Shown here: one piece after another, positions 17,209-25,713 of the stretch
Layout: every line of letters starts with the position of its first letter
How positions within the stretch are numbered: the stretch's first letter is position 1
Origin: Clostridia bacterium
GTDB lineage: Bacteria; Bacillota; Clostridia; Oscillospirales; Butyricicoccaceae
NCBI GenBank assembly: GCA_017559995.1
Contig: JAFYPP010000094.1
Span: forward strand, 1-64,000
Direction of reading: 5' to 3'
DNA length: 64,000 bases
The notes under the pieces: model-generated
What the model was told of the DNA's origin: nothing
Databases searched by the model: none
The model's input: the letters and a program-made list of their open reading frames with translations, nothing else
Program-made: the position numbers and the translations under genes

Positions 17209-17250
17209 TATACTTTATCACTTTACTTTTTTAGCATAATAAAGTATAAT
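17209..17250 (+). promoter_or_regulatory. histidine-operon promoter flanked by a perfect inverted repeat
   Basis: TTTACT (17222-17227), 17-bp spacer, consensus TATAAT (17245-17250). A perfect 10-bp inverted repeat, TATACTTTAT (17209-17218) and ATAAAGTATA (17239-17248), brackets the -35 box and overlaps the -10 box. It is well placed as a repressor operator, possibly for a TrpR/YerC-like histidine regulator (inference). No T-box leader is seen before the start. Confidence 0.7.
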
Positions 17251-17286
17251 GCAGGTATTATCAGTAACAGAAGGATGTACTGCGCT

Positions 17287-18846
17287 ATGAACTTTGACCT
17301 GAATATTCTCAAACGGGCCGAACGCACGGCCCTTCAGCTGCGGGCTTTGGCCGAACGTGCCGGCTACCGCAAATATCACATGGGCCGCTTCGAGGAGTAC
17401 GGCCTGTATCAGCAGAACCGGAGCTTTCTGGCCTCCGAGCAGGTGCTGACCTTTACCGATCTGGACGGACGGCTGCTGGCCCTCAAGCCCGACGTAACCC
17501 TGTCCATCGCCAAAAACGTCCAGCCCGCTCCCGGTAAATGTGAAAAATATTACTACAACGAAAAGGTCTACCGTCCCAGCCGGGAAAGCCACACCTTTGT
17601 GGAGATCGACCAGATGGGCCTGGAGTGCATGGGCACCGTTACCCAGGAGGATGTGCTGGAGCAGCTGCGGCTGGCCCTGGACGCCCTGGCGCTGTGCGGC
17701 ACCCGGTTCCGTCTGGAACTGTCCCATATGGGCTTCCTCACCGGCCTGCTGGACGCGCTGAAGGTGCAGGAACCCCTGCGGCCCGCTCTGCTGGAGCAGA
17801 TCCGCCGCAAGAGCGCCCACGGCCTGCGGCAGGAATGCGCCAAAATCGGTCTGGCTGACGCCGCCGACCTGTGCGCCCTGCTGGAACTGTCCGGCCCGGT
17901 GGAAGAGATCCTCACCCGTGCCGGCGCTCTGGTGAAAAACGACCAGATGGCCCAGGCGCTGGCCGAGCTGGCCGGTCTGTGCCGTCAGCTGCCCCGGGAA
18001 GAGGAGACCGTCACGGTGGATCTCTCTCTGGCCGGCGATATGGAGTACTACAACGGTCTGGTGTTCCAGGGCTACCTGTCCGGTCTGGCCGCTCCCGTGC
18101 TCAAGGGCGGCCGCTACGACCTGCTGGCCCGCAAGTTCACCCCCGGTATCTCTGCCGTGGGCTTTGCCCTTTATCTGGACGATCTGGACCGGCTGGAATC
18201 CGTGCCCGCCGCCGAAGAGCATACCGTGCTCAATGTGGCGCTGCCCAAAGGCCGTCTGGGCGACAAGGTCTACAATCTGCTGGCGCAGGTGGGCTACGGC
18301 TGTGAGGAAAATTACAACGACACCCGCAAGCTGGTGGTGGAAAACCGGGCGGCAGGCATTCGCTATTTCCTGGTGAAGCCCTCCGACGTGGCCATTTACG
18401 TGGAACACGGCGCCGCCGACGTGGGCATCGTGGGCAAGGACATCCTCACCGAGTCCAACCCCGATGTTTACGAACTGCTGGACACCGGCCTGGGCAAGTG
18501 CCGGATGTGCGTGGCGGGCCGCAACGATTTCGTGGACGATCCCGGTCGTGCCCTGCGGGTAGCAACCAAGTTCGTCAACATCGCCAAGGAATATTACGGC
18601 GGCCTTGGTCGGGACATCGATATCATCAAGCTCAACGGCTCCATCGAGCTGGCCCCCATTCTGGGCCTGTCCGACGTCATCGTGGACATCGTGGAGACCG
18701 GCACCACCCTGAAGGAAAACGACCTGAAGGTGCTTACCGAGTTCCTTCCCATCAGCGCCCGGTTCATCGCCAACAAGGCCAGCTACACCTTCAAAAAGCA
18801 GGCGCTGACCACCCTTTTGGAAAAACTGCAGGAGGTGATCGGATGA
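17287..18846 (+). CDS. hisZG: HisZ-HisG fusion: ATP phosphoribosyltransferase regulatory and catalytic subunits
   Basis: A single 519-residue chain that joins two proteins usually made separately. Residues 1-310 are HisZ, the histidyl-tRNA-synthetase-like regulatory subunit (YHMGRFEEYGLY; LKPDVTLSIAKN; GGRYDLLARKF). Residues ~312-519 are short-form HisG, from VLNVALPKGRLGD through VKPSDVAIYVEHGAADVGIVG and the PRPP-loop-like DIVETGTTLKEN. HisG joins ATP and PRPP in the first step of histidine synthesis; short HisG needs HisZ for activity and feedback. The start is set at the ATG 17287, although another ATG lies at 17275. It is the first gene of the his operon and overlaps hisD by 4 bp. Confidence 0.92.
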   Translation: MNFDLNILKRAERTALQLRALAERAGYRKYHMGRFEEYGLYQQNRSFLASEQVLTFTDLDGRLLALKPDVTLSIAKNVQPAPGKCEKYYYNEKVYRPSRESHTFVEIDQMGLECMGTVTQEDVLEQLRLALDALALCGTRFRLELSHMGFLTGLLDALKVQEPLRPALLEQIRRKSAHGLRQECAKIGLADAADLCALLELSGPVEEILTRAGALVKNDQMAQALAELAGLCRQLPREEETVTVDLSLAGDMEYYNGLVFQGYLSGLAAPVLKGGRYDLLARKFTPGISAVGFALYLDDLDRLESVPAAEEHTVLNVALPKGRLGDKVYNLLAQVGYGCEENYNDTRKLVVENRAAGIRYFLVKPSDVAIYVEHGAADVGIVGKDILTESNPDVYELLDTGLGKCRMCVAGRNDFVDDPGRALRVATKFVNIAKEYYGGLGRDIDIIKLNGSIELAPILGLSDVIVDIVETGTTLKENDLKVLTEFLPISARFIANKASYTFKKQALTTLLEKLQEVIG

Positions 18847-20132
18847 TCCCCATTCTGAAACTGAACGACCTTTCCGAGGAGCAGATCCTCAACCGGGACA
18901 TCCGTGCCGAAGAGGATATTTCCGCCGCCGTGGACGCCGTCATTGACAACGTCCGCAAAAACGGCGACGCGGCCCTGCTGGAATACACCGAAAAGTTCGA
19001 CGGCGTGAAGCTGGAGGCCCTGCAGGTCTCCGACGAAGAGATCGCCCTTGCCATGATGCGTGTGGCCCCCGGTCTGGTGGACACCCTGCGGCAGGCCGCC
19101 GCCAACATCGAGGCCTTTCACCGGGCCCAGGTACGGCAGGACGTAGTGCTCACCGACCGTCCCGGCATGGTGCTGGGCCAGCGGTACACCCCCATTGAAA
19201 AGGTGGGCATCTGCGTGCCCCGCAGCCCTGTGGCCTTTCCCTCCACCATCCTGATGAACGTCATCCCCGCCAAGATCGCCGGGGTAAAGGATATCATTCT
19301 GGTGACGCCCCCCGAAAAGGACGGCACCGTCAGCCCCACCGCGCTGGCCGCCGCCTGTATCGCCGGTGTGGATAAGATCTTCAAGGTGGGCGGTGCCCAG
19401 GCCGTGGCCGCGCTGGCCTACGGCACCGAGACCGTCCCCGCCGTGGACAAGATCGTCGGCCCCGGCGGCATCTTCGTGGCCACCGCCAAGCGCAAGGTGT
19501 TCGGCAAGGTGGGCATCGACATGATCGCCGGCCCCAGCGAGATCCTGGTGCTGGCCGACGGCACCTGTGACCCCAAGTGGGTGGCCGCCGACCTGTTGAG
19601 TCAGGCCGAGCACGATGTGATGGCTTCCGCCGTGCTGGCTACCGACAGCGGGGAACTGGCAAAGGCCGTGCAGGCCGAGGTGGAGCGTCAGCTGGCCCTG
19701 CTGCCCCGGGAACCCATCGCACGGAAGAGCATCGAGAACAACTCCAAGATCCTGCTGTGCGACTCGCTGGAGGATGCCGTGGAGGCCGCCAACCGCATCG
19801 CCCCCGAGCATCTGGAGATCTGCACCGACGATCCCTTCGCTATTCTGAGCAAGATCAAAAATGCCGGCAGCATCTTCCTGGGCAAAAACGCCCCCGAGGC
19901 CCTGGGCGATTATTTCGCCGGTCCCAACCACACCCTGCCCACTTCCGGCACCGCCCGGTTCTCCAGCCCCCTGGGTGTGGAGGATTTCATCAAAAAATCC
20001 CAGTTCATTTACTATACCCGTGACGCGCTGGCGCAGGTGGCCGACGGCATCGCCGCCTTTGCCCGGGAAGAGGGCCTGGAGGCCCACGCTCGCAGTGTCA
20101 CCGTGCGCTTTGAAGAGGAGGCGGAGGCATGA
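18843..20132 (+). CDS. hisD: histidinol dehydrogenase
   Basis: A 429-residue enzyme starting [14 protein letters not shown] at 18843, inside an ATGA overlap with the hisZG stop; the longer open frame upstream is only the shadow of hisZG. Visible family marks are [48 protein letters not shown] and the zinc-site region LLSQAEHD. It carries out the last two NAD-dependent oxidations from L-histidinol to L-histidine. Note that PRSP stands where most family members have PRGG or PGG. hisC follows with a 4-bp overlap. Confidence 0.95.
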   Translation: MIPILKLNDLSEEQILNRDIRAEEDISAAVDAVIDNVRKNGDAALLEYTEKFDGVKLEALQVSDEEIALAMMRVAPGLVDTLRQAAANIEAFHRAQVRQDVVLTDRPGMVLGQRYTPIEKVGICVPRSPVAFPSTILMNVIPAKIAGVKDIILVTPPEKDGTVSPTALAAACIAGVDKIFKVGGAQAVAALAYGTETVPAVDKIVGPGGIFVATAKRKVFGKVGIDMIAGPSEILVLADGTCDPKWVAADLLSQAEHDVMASAVLATDSGELAKAVQAEVERQLALLPREPIARKSIENNSKILLCDSLEDAVEAANRIAPEHLEICTDDPFAILSKIKNAGSIFLGKNAPEALGDYFAGPNHTLPTSGTARFSSPLGVEDFIKKSQFIYYTRDALAQVADGIAAFAREEGLEAHARSVTVRFEEEAEA

Positions 20133-21187
20133 GCCGTTTCTTTACCAAGACCCTGTCGGCGCTGCAGCCCTACACCCCCGGTGAGCAGCCCCAGAATATG
20201 CAGTACATCAAGCTGAACACCAACGAAAGTCCCTTCCCGCCGGCCCCCGGCGTGCTGGATGCCATCAGCGCGGAAGAGGTGTCCAAGCTGTACCTGTACT
20301 CCGATCCCGACTGTAAGGCACTTACCGAGGCCATCGCCAAGCGCTACGGCCTGCGTCCCGAGCAGGTCACCGTGGGCAACGGCAGCGACGAAGTCCTGTG
20401 GTTCACCCTCCGGGCCTTCTGTGACGAACAGACGCCGCTGGCCTACAGCGACATCACCTACGGCTGCTACAAGACCTGGTGCTCCATGCTGAACGTGCCT
20501 TCCAAAATCCTGCCCCTGAAGGACGATTATTCCGTCGATACCGCCCTGTACCGTGGGCTGAACGCCACCGTGATGGTCACCAATCCCAACGCCCCCACCG
20601 GCATCTGCCTGCCTCTGGCTGACATTGAGGATGTGCTGCGGGCCAACCCCGACAACGTAGTCATCGTGGACGAGGCCTACGTGGACTTCGGCGGCGAAAG
20701 CGCCGTGAGCCTGATCGAACGGTACGAAAACCTGCTGGTGGTGCAGACCTGTTCCAAGTCCCGTTCGCTGGCGGGTGCCCGTCTGGGCTTCGCCATGGGC
20801 AACCCCGAGCTGATCGCCGACATCAACCGCATCAAGTTCAGCTTCAACCCCTACAACGTCAACCGCCTCACCTGTCTGGCGGGCATCGCCGCCATGGAGG
20901 ACGAGGACTATTTCCGTGCCTGCACCGGCGCCGTGGCAGCCACCCGTGACCGTGTGGCCGCGGAACTGAAGGAGATGGGCTTCGCCCTCACCGACTCCAG
21001 GGCCAACTTCCTCTTTGCCGAAAGCAGCCGCATCCCCGGCGGCGAGCTGTACCGCAAGCTGAAGGAAAAGGGCATCCTGGTGCGGCATTTTGACAAACCC
21101 CGGTTGGAAAACCGCCTGCGCATCACCGTGGGCTCCGACCGGCAGATGGACGCCCTGCTGGCCGCGCTGCGGGAACTGGGCGCGTAA
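20129..21187 (+). CDS. hisC: histidinol-phosphate aminotransferase
   Basis: 352 residues of a class I/II PLP aminotransferase. N-terminal KLNTNESPFPPAPGV is the HisC signature, VTNPNAPTGICLP holds the conserved Asn, DEAYVDFGG the Asp/Tyr, and QTCSKSRSLAGARLGF the PLP lysine. It converts imidazole-acetol phosphate to histidinol phosphate with glutamate as donor. Start overlaps hisD by 4 bp; hisB follows after 19 bp. Confidence 0.94.
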   Translation: MSRFFTKTLSALQPYTPGEQPQNMQYIKLNTNESPFPPAPGVLDAISAEEVSKLYLYSDPDCKALTEAIAKRYGLRPEQVTVGNGSDEVLWFTLRAFCDEQTPLAYSDITYGCYKTWCSMLNVPSKILPLKDDYSVDTALYRGLNATVMVTNPNAPTGICLPLADIEDVLRANPDNVVIVDEAYVDFGGESAVSLIERYENLLVVQTCSKSRSLAGARLGFAMGNPELIADINRIKFSFNPYNVNRLTCLAGIAAMEDEDYFRACTGAVAATRDRVAAELKEMGFALTDSRANFLFAESSRIPGGELYRKLKEKGILVRHFDKPRLENRLRITVGSDRQMDALLAALRELGA

Positions 21188-21206
21188 ATAACCACAAAAA
21201 GGAGCG

Positions 21207-21803
21207 ATGACCGTGCGTACCGCATCCATCACCCGAAATACAAAAGAAACCAAAATTACCGCTGTCCTCAATCTGGACGGCAGGGGAGAGGCCGATGTCT
21301 GCACCGGCTGCGGCTTTCTGGACCATATGCTGGAACTGTTCGCCCGTCACGGCCGGTTCGACCTGACCCTCCGCTGCGACGGCGACATTCAGGTGGACGC
21401 CCACCACACCGTGGAGGACTGCGCCATCGTGCTGGGCCGCTGCTTTGCCCAGGCGCTGGGCGATATGCGAGGCATCAACCGCTACGGCAGCATGATCCTG
21501 CCCATGGACGAGACCCTCATGCTGTGCGCCGTGGATCTTTCCGGCCGTGCCCATCTGGGCTGGCAGGTCACGCTGCCCGCCGAGCAGATCGGCAACTTCG
21601 ACACCGAGCTGGGTAAGGAGTTCTGGGCCGGTTTCGTCCGCAACTGTCCCGGCGCCATGCATTTCAACCAGATGGCAGGGGAGAACACCCACCACATTCT
21701 GGAGGCCTGCTTCAAGGGCATGGCCCGGGCTCTGCGTCAGGCAGTGGCCTTTGAACCCGGTTTTGAGGACCAGATCCCCAGTACCAAGGGAACCCTCATT
21801 TAA
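21207..21803 (+). CDS. hisB: imidazoleglycerol-phosphate dehydratase
   Basis: A 198-residue monofunctional HisB, the usual length when no phosphatase domain is attached. Two metal-binding repeats are seen: GFLDHMLELFARHG with DAHHTVEDCAIVLG, and AGENTHHILEACFKG near the C-terminus. It dehydrates imidazole-glycerol phosphate with a bound divalent metal. SD AAAGGAG precedes the start. The phosphatase step is supplied separately by the PHP gene at the operon end. Confidence 0.95.
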   Translation: MTVRTASITRNTKETKITAVLNLDGRGEADVCTGCGFLDHMLELFARHGRFDLTLRCDGDIQVDAHHTVEDCAIVLGRCFAQALGDMRGINRYGSMILPMDETLMLCAVDLSGRAHLGWQVTLPAEQIGNFDTELGKEFWAGFVRNCPGAMHFNQMAGENTHHILEACFKGMARALRQAVAFEPGFEDQIPSTKGTLI

Positions 21804-21815
21804 GGAGGAACGACT

Positions 21816-22424
21816 ATGATCGCGATTATCGACTACGGCGTGGGCAACCTGTTCAGCCTGCGCTCCAGTTTGGCCTATCTGGGTCTGGAAAGCAAGATCA
21901 CCGGCGACCCCGACGAGATCCGTGCCGCCGACAAGATCATCCTGCCCGGCGTGGGCGCCTTTGGCGACGCCATGCAGAAGCTGGTGGACACCGGCCTGGT
22001 GCCGCTGATCCGGGAGGAGACCAAGAAAAAGCCCCTGCTGGGCATTTGTCTGGGTATGCAGCTGCTGTTTGATGAAAGCTGCGAGTACGGCCGCCACGAG
22101 GGCCTGGGTTTCGTTTCCGGAAAGATCGCCTCCCTTGCGGAGGATCTGGAGGACAAGACCCTCAAGGTCCCCCATATCGGCTGGAACGCCCTGAAGATCG
22201 TCAAGGACGATCCTCTGTTCAAGTACGTGAAGGACGGCGAGTACGTCTATTACGTCCACAGCTTTTACGGCAAGGACTGCGCCGAAAGCACTCTGGCCAC
22301 CAGCGAGTACGGTCTCACCGTCACCGGCGTGGTGCGGCAGGGTCTGGTGTGGGGCACCCAGTTCCACCCGGAAAAGAGCGGCGAGACCGGCCTGCGCCTG
22401 CTGAAGGCCTTCGGCGAACTGTAA
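21816..22424 (+). CDS. hisH: imidazole glycerol phosphate synthase, glutaminase subunit
   Basis: A 202-residue class I glutamine amidotransferase. The nucleophile Cys lies in LLGICLGMQLLFD, and the catalytic His/Glu in GTQFHPEKSG. It releases ammonia from glutamine and channels it to HisF, made three genes on, for closure of the imidazole ring. It is preceded by AAGGAGG and spaced 12 bp from hisB. Confidence 0.95.
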   Translation: MIAIIDYGVGNLFSLRSSLAYLGLESKITGDPDEIRAADKIILPGVGAFGDAMQKLVDTGLVPLIREETKKKPLLGICLGMQLLFDESCEYGRHEGLGFVSGKIASLAEDLEDKTLKVPHIGWNALKIVKDDPLFKYVKDGEYVYYVHSFYGKDCAESTLATSEYGLTVTGVVRQGLVWGTQFHPEKSGETGLRLLKAFGEL

Positions 22425-22437
22425 GGGAGGACGTTCT

Positions 22438-23166
22438 ATGGAACTGTTACCTGCCATCGACCTGCGGGGCGGCAAAGTGGTCCGCCTGTTCCAGGGCGAT
22501 TACGATAAAATGACGGTGTACGGCGACGACCCTGCCGCCCAGGCCAAAGCCTTTGCCCAGGCCGGCGCCAGAAACCTCCACGTGGTGGATCTGGACGGTG
22601 CCAAGGACGGAACCACCGCCAATTTTGAAACCATTCAGCGCATCGTCCGCGCCACCGGCCTGTCGGTGGAAGTGGGCGGCGGCATCCGCACCGAGGAGCG
22701 CATCCGGCGCTATCTGGATCTGGGCGTGGAGCGGTGCATTCTGGGCACCGTGGCCGTCAAGGATTTTGATTTCACCGCCCGCATGGCGGAAAAATACGGC
22801 AAGCACATTGCCGTGGGCGTGGACGCCCGGGACGGCTTCGTTGCCATCAACGGCTGGAAAGAATTGAGCGCCGAACGGGGCGTGGACTTCTGCCGCAGAC
22901 TGCGGGACGCCGGTGTGCGGACCGTCATTTATACCGATATCAGCCGGGACGGCGCCGAGATGGGCACCAATCTGGAGCTGTACCGGGAACTGACCGCCAT
23001 TGAGGGGCTGAACATCATCGCCTCGGGCGGCATCAGCTTTGAAAGCGAACTGGTGGACCTGGAGCGCATGGGCGCTTGGGGCGCCATTTTGGGCAAAGCC
23101 CTGTATACCGGAAAACTGGACCTGGCCCGTGCCGTGCAGATGGTCCAAAAGGAGGTCCGAGCATGA
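22438..23166 (+). CDS. hisA: ProFAR isomerase (HisA)
   Basis: A 242-residue TIM barrel starting MELLPAIDLRGGKVVRLFQGDY, where the Asp of AIDLRGG is the catalytic acid/base. The second catalytic Asp is in VIYTDISRDGAEMG, and the phosphate-binding loops are SVEVGGGIR and IASGGISF. It performs the Amadori-type ring opening of ProFAR to PRFAR. The stop overlaps the hisF start by 4 bp. Confidence 0.94.
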   Translation: MELLPAIDLRGGKVVRLFQGDYDKMTVYGDDPAAQAKAFAQAGARNLHVVDLDGAKDGTTANFETIQRIVRATGLSVEVGGGIRTEERIRRYLDLGVERCILGTVAVKDFDFTARMAEKYGKHIAVGVDARDGFVAINGWKELSAERGVDFCRRLRDAGVRTVIYTDISRDGAEMGTNLELYRELTAIEGLNIIASGGISFESELVDLERMGAWGAILGKALYTGKLDLARAVQMVQKEVRA

Positions 23167-23918
23167 TCACCAAACGCATCATTCCCTGCCTGGACGTGAA
23201 AAACGGCCGGGTGGTCAAGGGTACCAATTTCGAAGGTCTGCGGGATATGGCCGACCCGGTGGAAATGGCCCGGTTTTACAATACCGCCGGCGCCGACGAG
23301 CTGGTGTTTTACGACATCACCGCCAGCGTGGAGGGCCGGACCCTCTTCACCGACATCCTCACCCGTGTGGCCAGCGAGATCTTCATCCCCCTCACCGTGG
23401 GCGGCGGCATCAACACCCTGGAGGATTTTGACCGGGTGCTGAAGTGCGGCGCCGACAAGGTCAGCGTCAACTCGGGCGCTATCCGCAACCCCGCCATCAT
23501 CGGCGAGGCCGCCAAGAAATACGGCGACCAGTGCGTGGTGCTGTCCTGCGACATCAAGCGGGTGGACGGCAGATTCATGCTGTTCGCCAAGGGCGGCCGG
23601 GAAAACACCGGCATCGACGCGCTGGATTGGATCGTCCGCGGCGTCGGCAACGGCGCCGGTGAACTGGTCATCAACTCCATCGACACCGACGGTGTGAAAA
23701 ACGGTTTTGATCTGGAACTGCTGGACGCCGTAGCCTCCCGTGTCAGCGTGCCCATCATCGCCTCGGGCGGCGCCGGCAAGATGGAGGACTTTGTGGAACT
23801 GTTCAAACACAAGGGCATGGACGCCGGCCTTGCGGCCAGCATCTTCCACTCCAAGCAGGTGGAAATTGCCGACCTGAAGCGGTATTTACGGGAAAACGGC
23901 GTGGAAATGCGCCTGTAA
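23163..23918 (+). CDS. hisF: imidazole glycerol phosphate synthase, cyclase subunit
   Basis: A 251-residue TIM barrel starting [20 protein letters not shown] at 23163; upstream open frame is a shadow of hisA. The catalytic Asp residues are in CLDVKNG and [12 protein letters not shown], with phosphate-binding loops PLTVGGGIN and IASGGAGK. It uses HisH-derived ammonia to make imidazole-glycerol phosphate and AICAR. Start overlaps hisA by 4 bp. Confidence 0.95.
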   Translation: MITKRIIPCLDVKNGRVVKGTNFEGLRDMADPVEMARFYNTAGADELVFYDITASVEGRTLFTDILTRVASEIFIPLTVGGGINTLEDFDRVLKCGADKVSVNSGAIRNPAIIGEAAKKYGDQCVVLSCDIKRVDGRFMLFAKGGRENTGIDALDWIVRGVGNGAGELVINSIDTDGVKNGFDLELLDAVASRVSVPIIASGGAGKMEDFVELFKHKGMDAGLAASIFHSKQVEIADLKRYLRENGVEMRL

Positions 23919-23932
23919 GCGAGGAAATAACT

Positions 23933-24568
23933 ATGGAACTGAAATTTGATGAAAAAGGCTTGATCCCTGCCATCGTGCAGGATCATTATACCAAAGAGGT
24001 GCTGACCCTGGCCTATATGAACGCCGAGACCCTGGCCCTGACCATTGCCGAGGGCCGCACCGTGTTCTGGAGCCGCAGCCGCCAGGAGATCTGGCGCAAG
24101 GGCGAGACCTCCGGCAACGTGCAGAAGGTGGTCTCCATCACCGCCGACTGCGACGGCGACGCTCTGGTGGTGGAAGTGGTCAAAAACGGCCCCGCCTGTC
24201 ACACCGGCGCCGAAAGCTGCTTCTTCAACGAAGTCTACGTCAGCGACGAGGTCAAGCAGTTCAGCTGGGAAGGTCTCTACCGCCTCATCGAAGGCCGCAA
24301 GGCCCAGCCCAAGGAGGGCAGCTACACCACCTACCTCTTTGAGAAGGGAAAGGACAAGATCCTGAAAAAGGTGGGCGAGGAATGCACCGAGGTGCTCATC
24401 GGCGCCGCCAAGAACGACAAGGACGAAACCGTCTACGAGATCGCCGATCTGGCCTATCACATTCTGGTGCTGATGGTGGAAATGGGCATCTCTCTGGAGG
24501 ATATCATCGCCGAGGAGGCCAAGCGCCACGTCATCGACAAGAAGATCAAACAGGAGCGTATGCAATGA
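23933..24568 (+). CDS. hisIE: bifunctional phosphoribosyl-AMP cyclohydrolase/phosphoribosyl-ATP pyrophosphatase
   Basis: A 211-residue fusion of HisI and HisE. The cyclohydrolase half (about 1-110) shows [18 protein letters not shown], a DCDGD metal-binding segment and a GPACHTG cysteine. The pyrophosphohydrolase half (about 115-211) shows [20 protein letters not shown] and [13 protein letters not shown]. It carries out steps two and three of the pathway. The order of domains is the common one. Stop overlaps the next start by 4 bp. Confidence 0.95.
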   Translation: MELKFDEKGLIPAIVQDHYTKEVLTLAYMNAETLALTIAEGRTVFWSRSRQEIWRKGETSGNVQKVVSITADCDGDALVVEVVKNGPACHTGAESCFFNEVYVSDEVKQFSWEGLYRLIEGRKAQPKEGSYTTYLFEKGKDKILKKVGEECTEVLIGAAKNDKDETVYEIADLAYHILVLMVEMGISLEDIIAEEAKRHVIDKKIKQERMQ

Positions 24569-25383
24569 ACTTTCTGGAATGCACCGTCCACTGCCATACC
24601 GATCTGTGTGACGGTAAAAACACCCCGGCGGAAATGGCCGCCGCCGCCGTGGAAAAGGGCATCAGGGTGTTGGGCCTGTCCGGTCACAGCCACACGCCCC
24701 ACGACGACAGCTACTGCATGACGGTGGAAAATACCGCCGCCTACCGTGCCGAGATCGCCCGTCTCAACCGGGAATACGCCGGCAAACTCACCGTTCTCTG
24801 CGGCTTGGAGTGGGACCAGTGGTCGGATGAAGATCCGGCCCACTGGGACTATGTGGTGGGCAGCGCCCACTATGTCACCGGCCCCAGCGGCGTCCGCCAC
24901 TCGGTGGATCATAACATGGAGACCCTGCAGAGCGCCTTTGAGGATTTTGGCGGTGACGGCCTTGCCATGGCGGAAGCGTATTACGACGCCGTGGCAGAGG
25001 TCGCGGAAAAACGCCCCACCGTGCTGGGCCATTTCGATCTGGTGAAAAAGCTCAACGGCGACGGCCGGTTCTTCGACGAAAGTCATCCCCGGTACCGAGC
25101 CGCCGCGCTGGCCGCTTTGGAGGCGGCTGCCGGCAAGGTGCAGGCGCTGGAGATCAACACCGGCGGCGTGGCCCGTGGTTACCGGGAAGAGTTCTATCCG
25201 GCGCCCTTCCTGCTGAAGCGGTGGAAGGAACTGGGCGGACGGGTGATCATCACCGCCGATGCCCACACCGCCGACGGATTGCTGTTTGGATTTGAAGACG
25301 CGGCAGACTATGCTCGTGCCGCCGGATTTACCGAAGCGGCCGTGCTTAACGCTGCGGGAAAAGTGGAAACTTGCGCTCTGTAA
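24565..25383 (+). CDS. hisK: PHP-family histidinol-phosphatase
   Basis: 272 residues starting [20 protein letters not shown] at 24565, a PHP domain with metal ligands HCHTD, a GHSHTPHDD loop and later HFDLVKK and ADAHTAD motifs. This is the HisK-type phosphatase that removes phosphate from histidinol phosphate in Gram-positives that have a monofunctional HisB. Its 4-bp overlap with hisIE as last gene of the operon supports that role and completes the pathway from PRPP to histidine. A terminator follows at once. Confidence 0.88.
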   Translation: MNFLECTVHCHTDLCDGKNTPAEMAAAAVEKGIRVLGLSGHSHTPHDDSYCMTVENTAAYRAEIARLNREYAGKLTVLCGLEWDQWSDEDPAHWDYVVGSAHYVTGPSGVRHSVDHNMETLQSAFEDFGGDGLAMAEAYYDAVAEVAEKRPTVLGHFDLVKKLNGDGRFFDESHPRYRAAALAALEAAAGKVQALEINTGGVARGYREEFYPAPFLLKRWKELGGRVIITADAHTADGLLFGFEDAADYARAAGFTEAAVLNAAGKVETCAL

Positions 25384-25390
25384 AGAGGAG

Positions 25391-25414
25391 AGGCGGCACC
25401 CTGTGCCGCCTTTT
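25391..25414 (+). terminator. his operon terminator
   Basis: AGGCGGCAC / CCT / GTGCCGCCT perfect 9-bp stem followed by TTT and G. Confidence 0.85.
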
Positions 25415-25494
25415 GTTAAAAGTATGACGAATGTGACAAAGGCGGTCGGGTATTTTCTGCAATTCTGCACAACTGCCAAAAAATAGGATTTCTA

Positions 25495-25523
25495 TTGACG
25501 GTTTTCAGTAAAACTGGTATAAT
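25495..25523 (+). promoter_or_regulatory. strong sigma-A promoter for the lipoprotein-ApbE-Rnf operon
   Basis: TTGACG (25495-25500), 17-bp spacer, consensus TATAAT (25518-25523). It lies 190 bp before the lipoprotein start. Confidence 0.85.
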
Positions 25524-25529
25524 CAAAAA

Positions 25530-25713
25530 GCGTGTTTCGATAATTTTTTACCGAGTCTTAACCATACGTTTTTTGTTGTTAAATAACGGTTTTTGAGATC
25601 AGATGGTGGGAAAGTTTTCCAGCAGTTCCGACGCAACCGGGAGCAAATCTGCCGGGAGACCGACTGCCGTTTGGTGGAGGAAACCGAAATATAAAAAGAA
25701 GAGGGATTTTTCA
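25530..25713 (+). promoter_or_regulatory. long 5' leader with a GC-rich structured part, function unknown
   Basis: The 330-bp gap between hisK and the lipoprotein gene holds a terminator, a promoter and this leader. Bases 25600-25690 are GC-rich and can fold: GGAA/TTCC near 25608-25619, and GCAGT (25622-25626) with ACTGC (25663-25667) closing an inner region containing GGGAGACC. This last element recalls the B12-box of cobalamin riboswitches, but the other core segments are absent, so no riboswitch is called. Confidence 0.35.

Noticed and set aside
25600-25690. Cobalamin riboswitch
   Set aside because: Only a B12-box-like GGGAGACC element with an insertion is present; the upstream core (GGTGAAAATCC-type and CCCGC-ACTGT-type segments) is missing.
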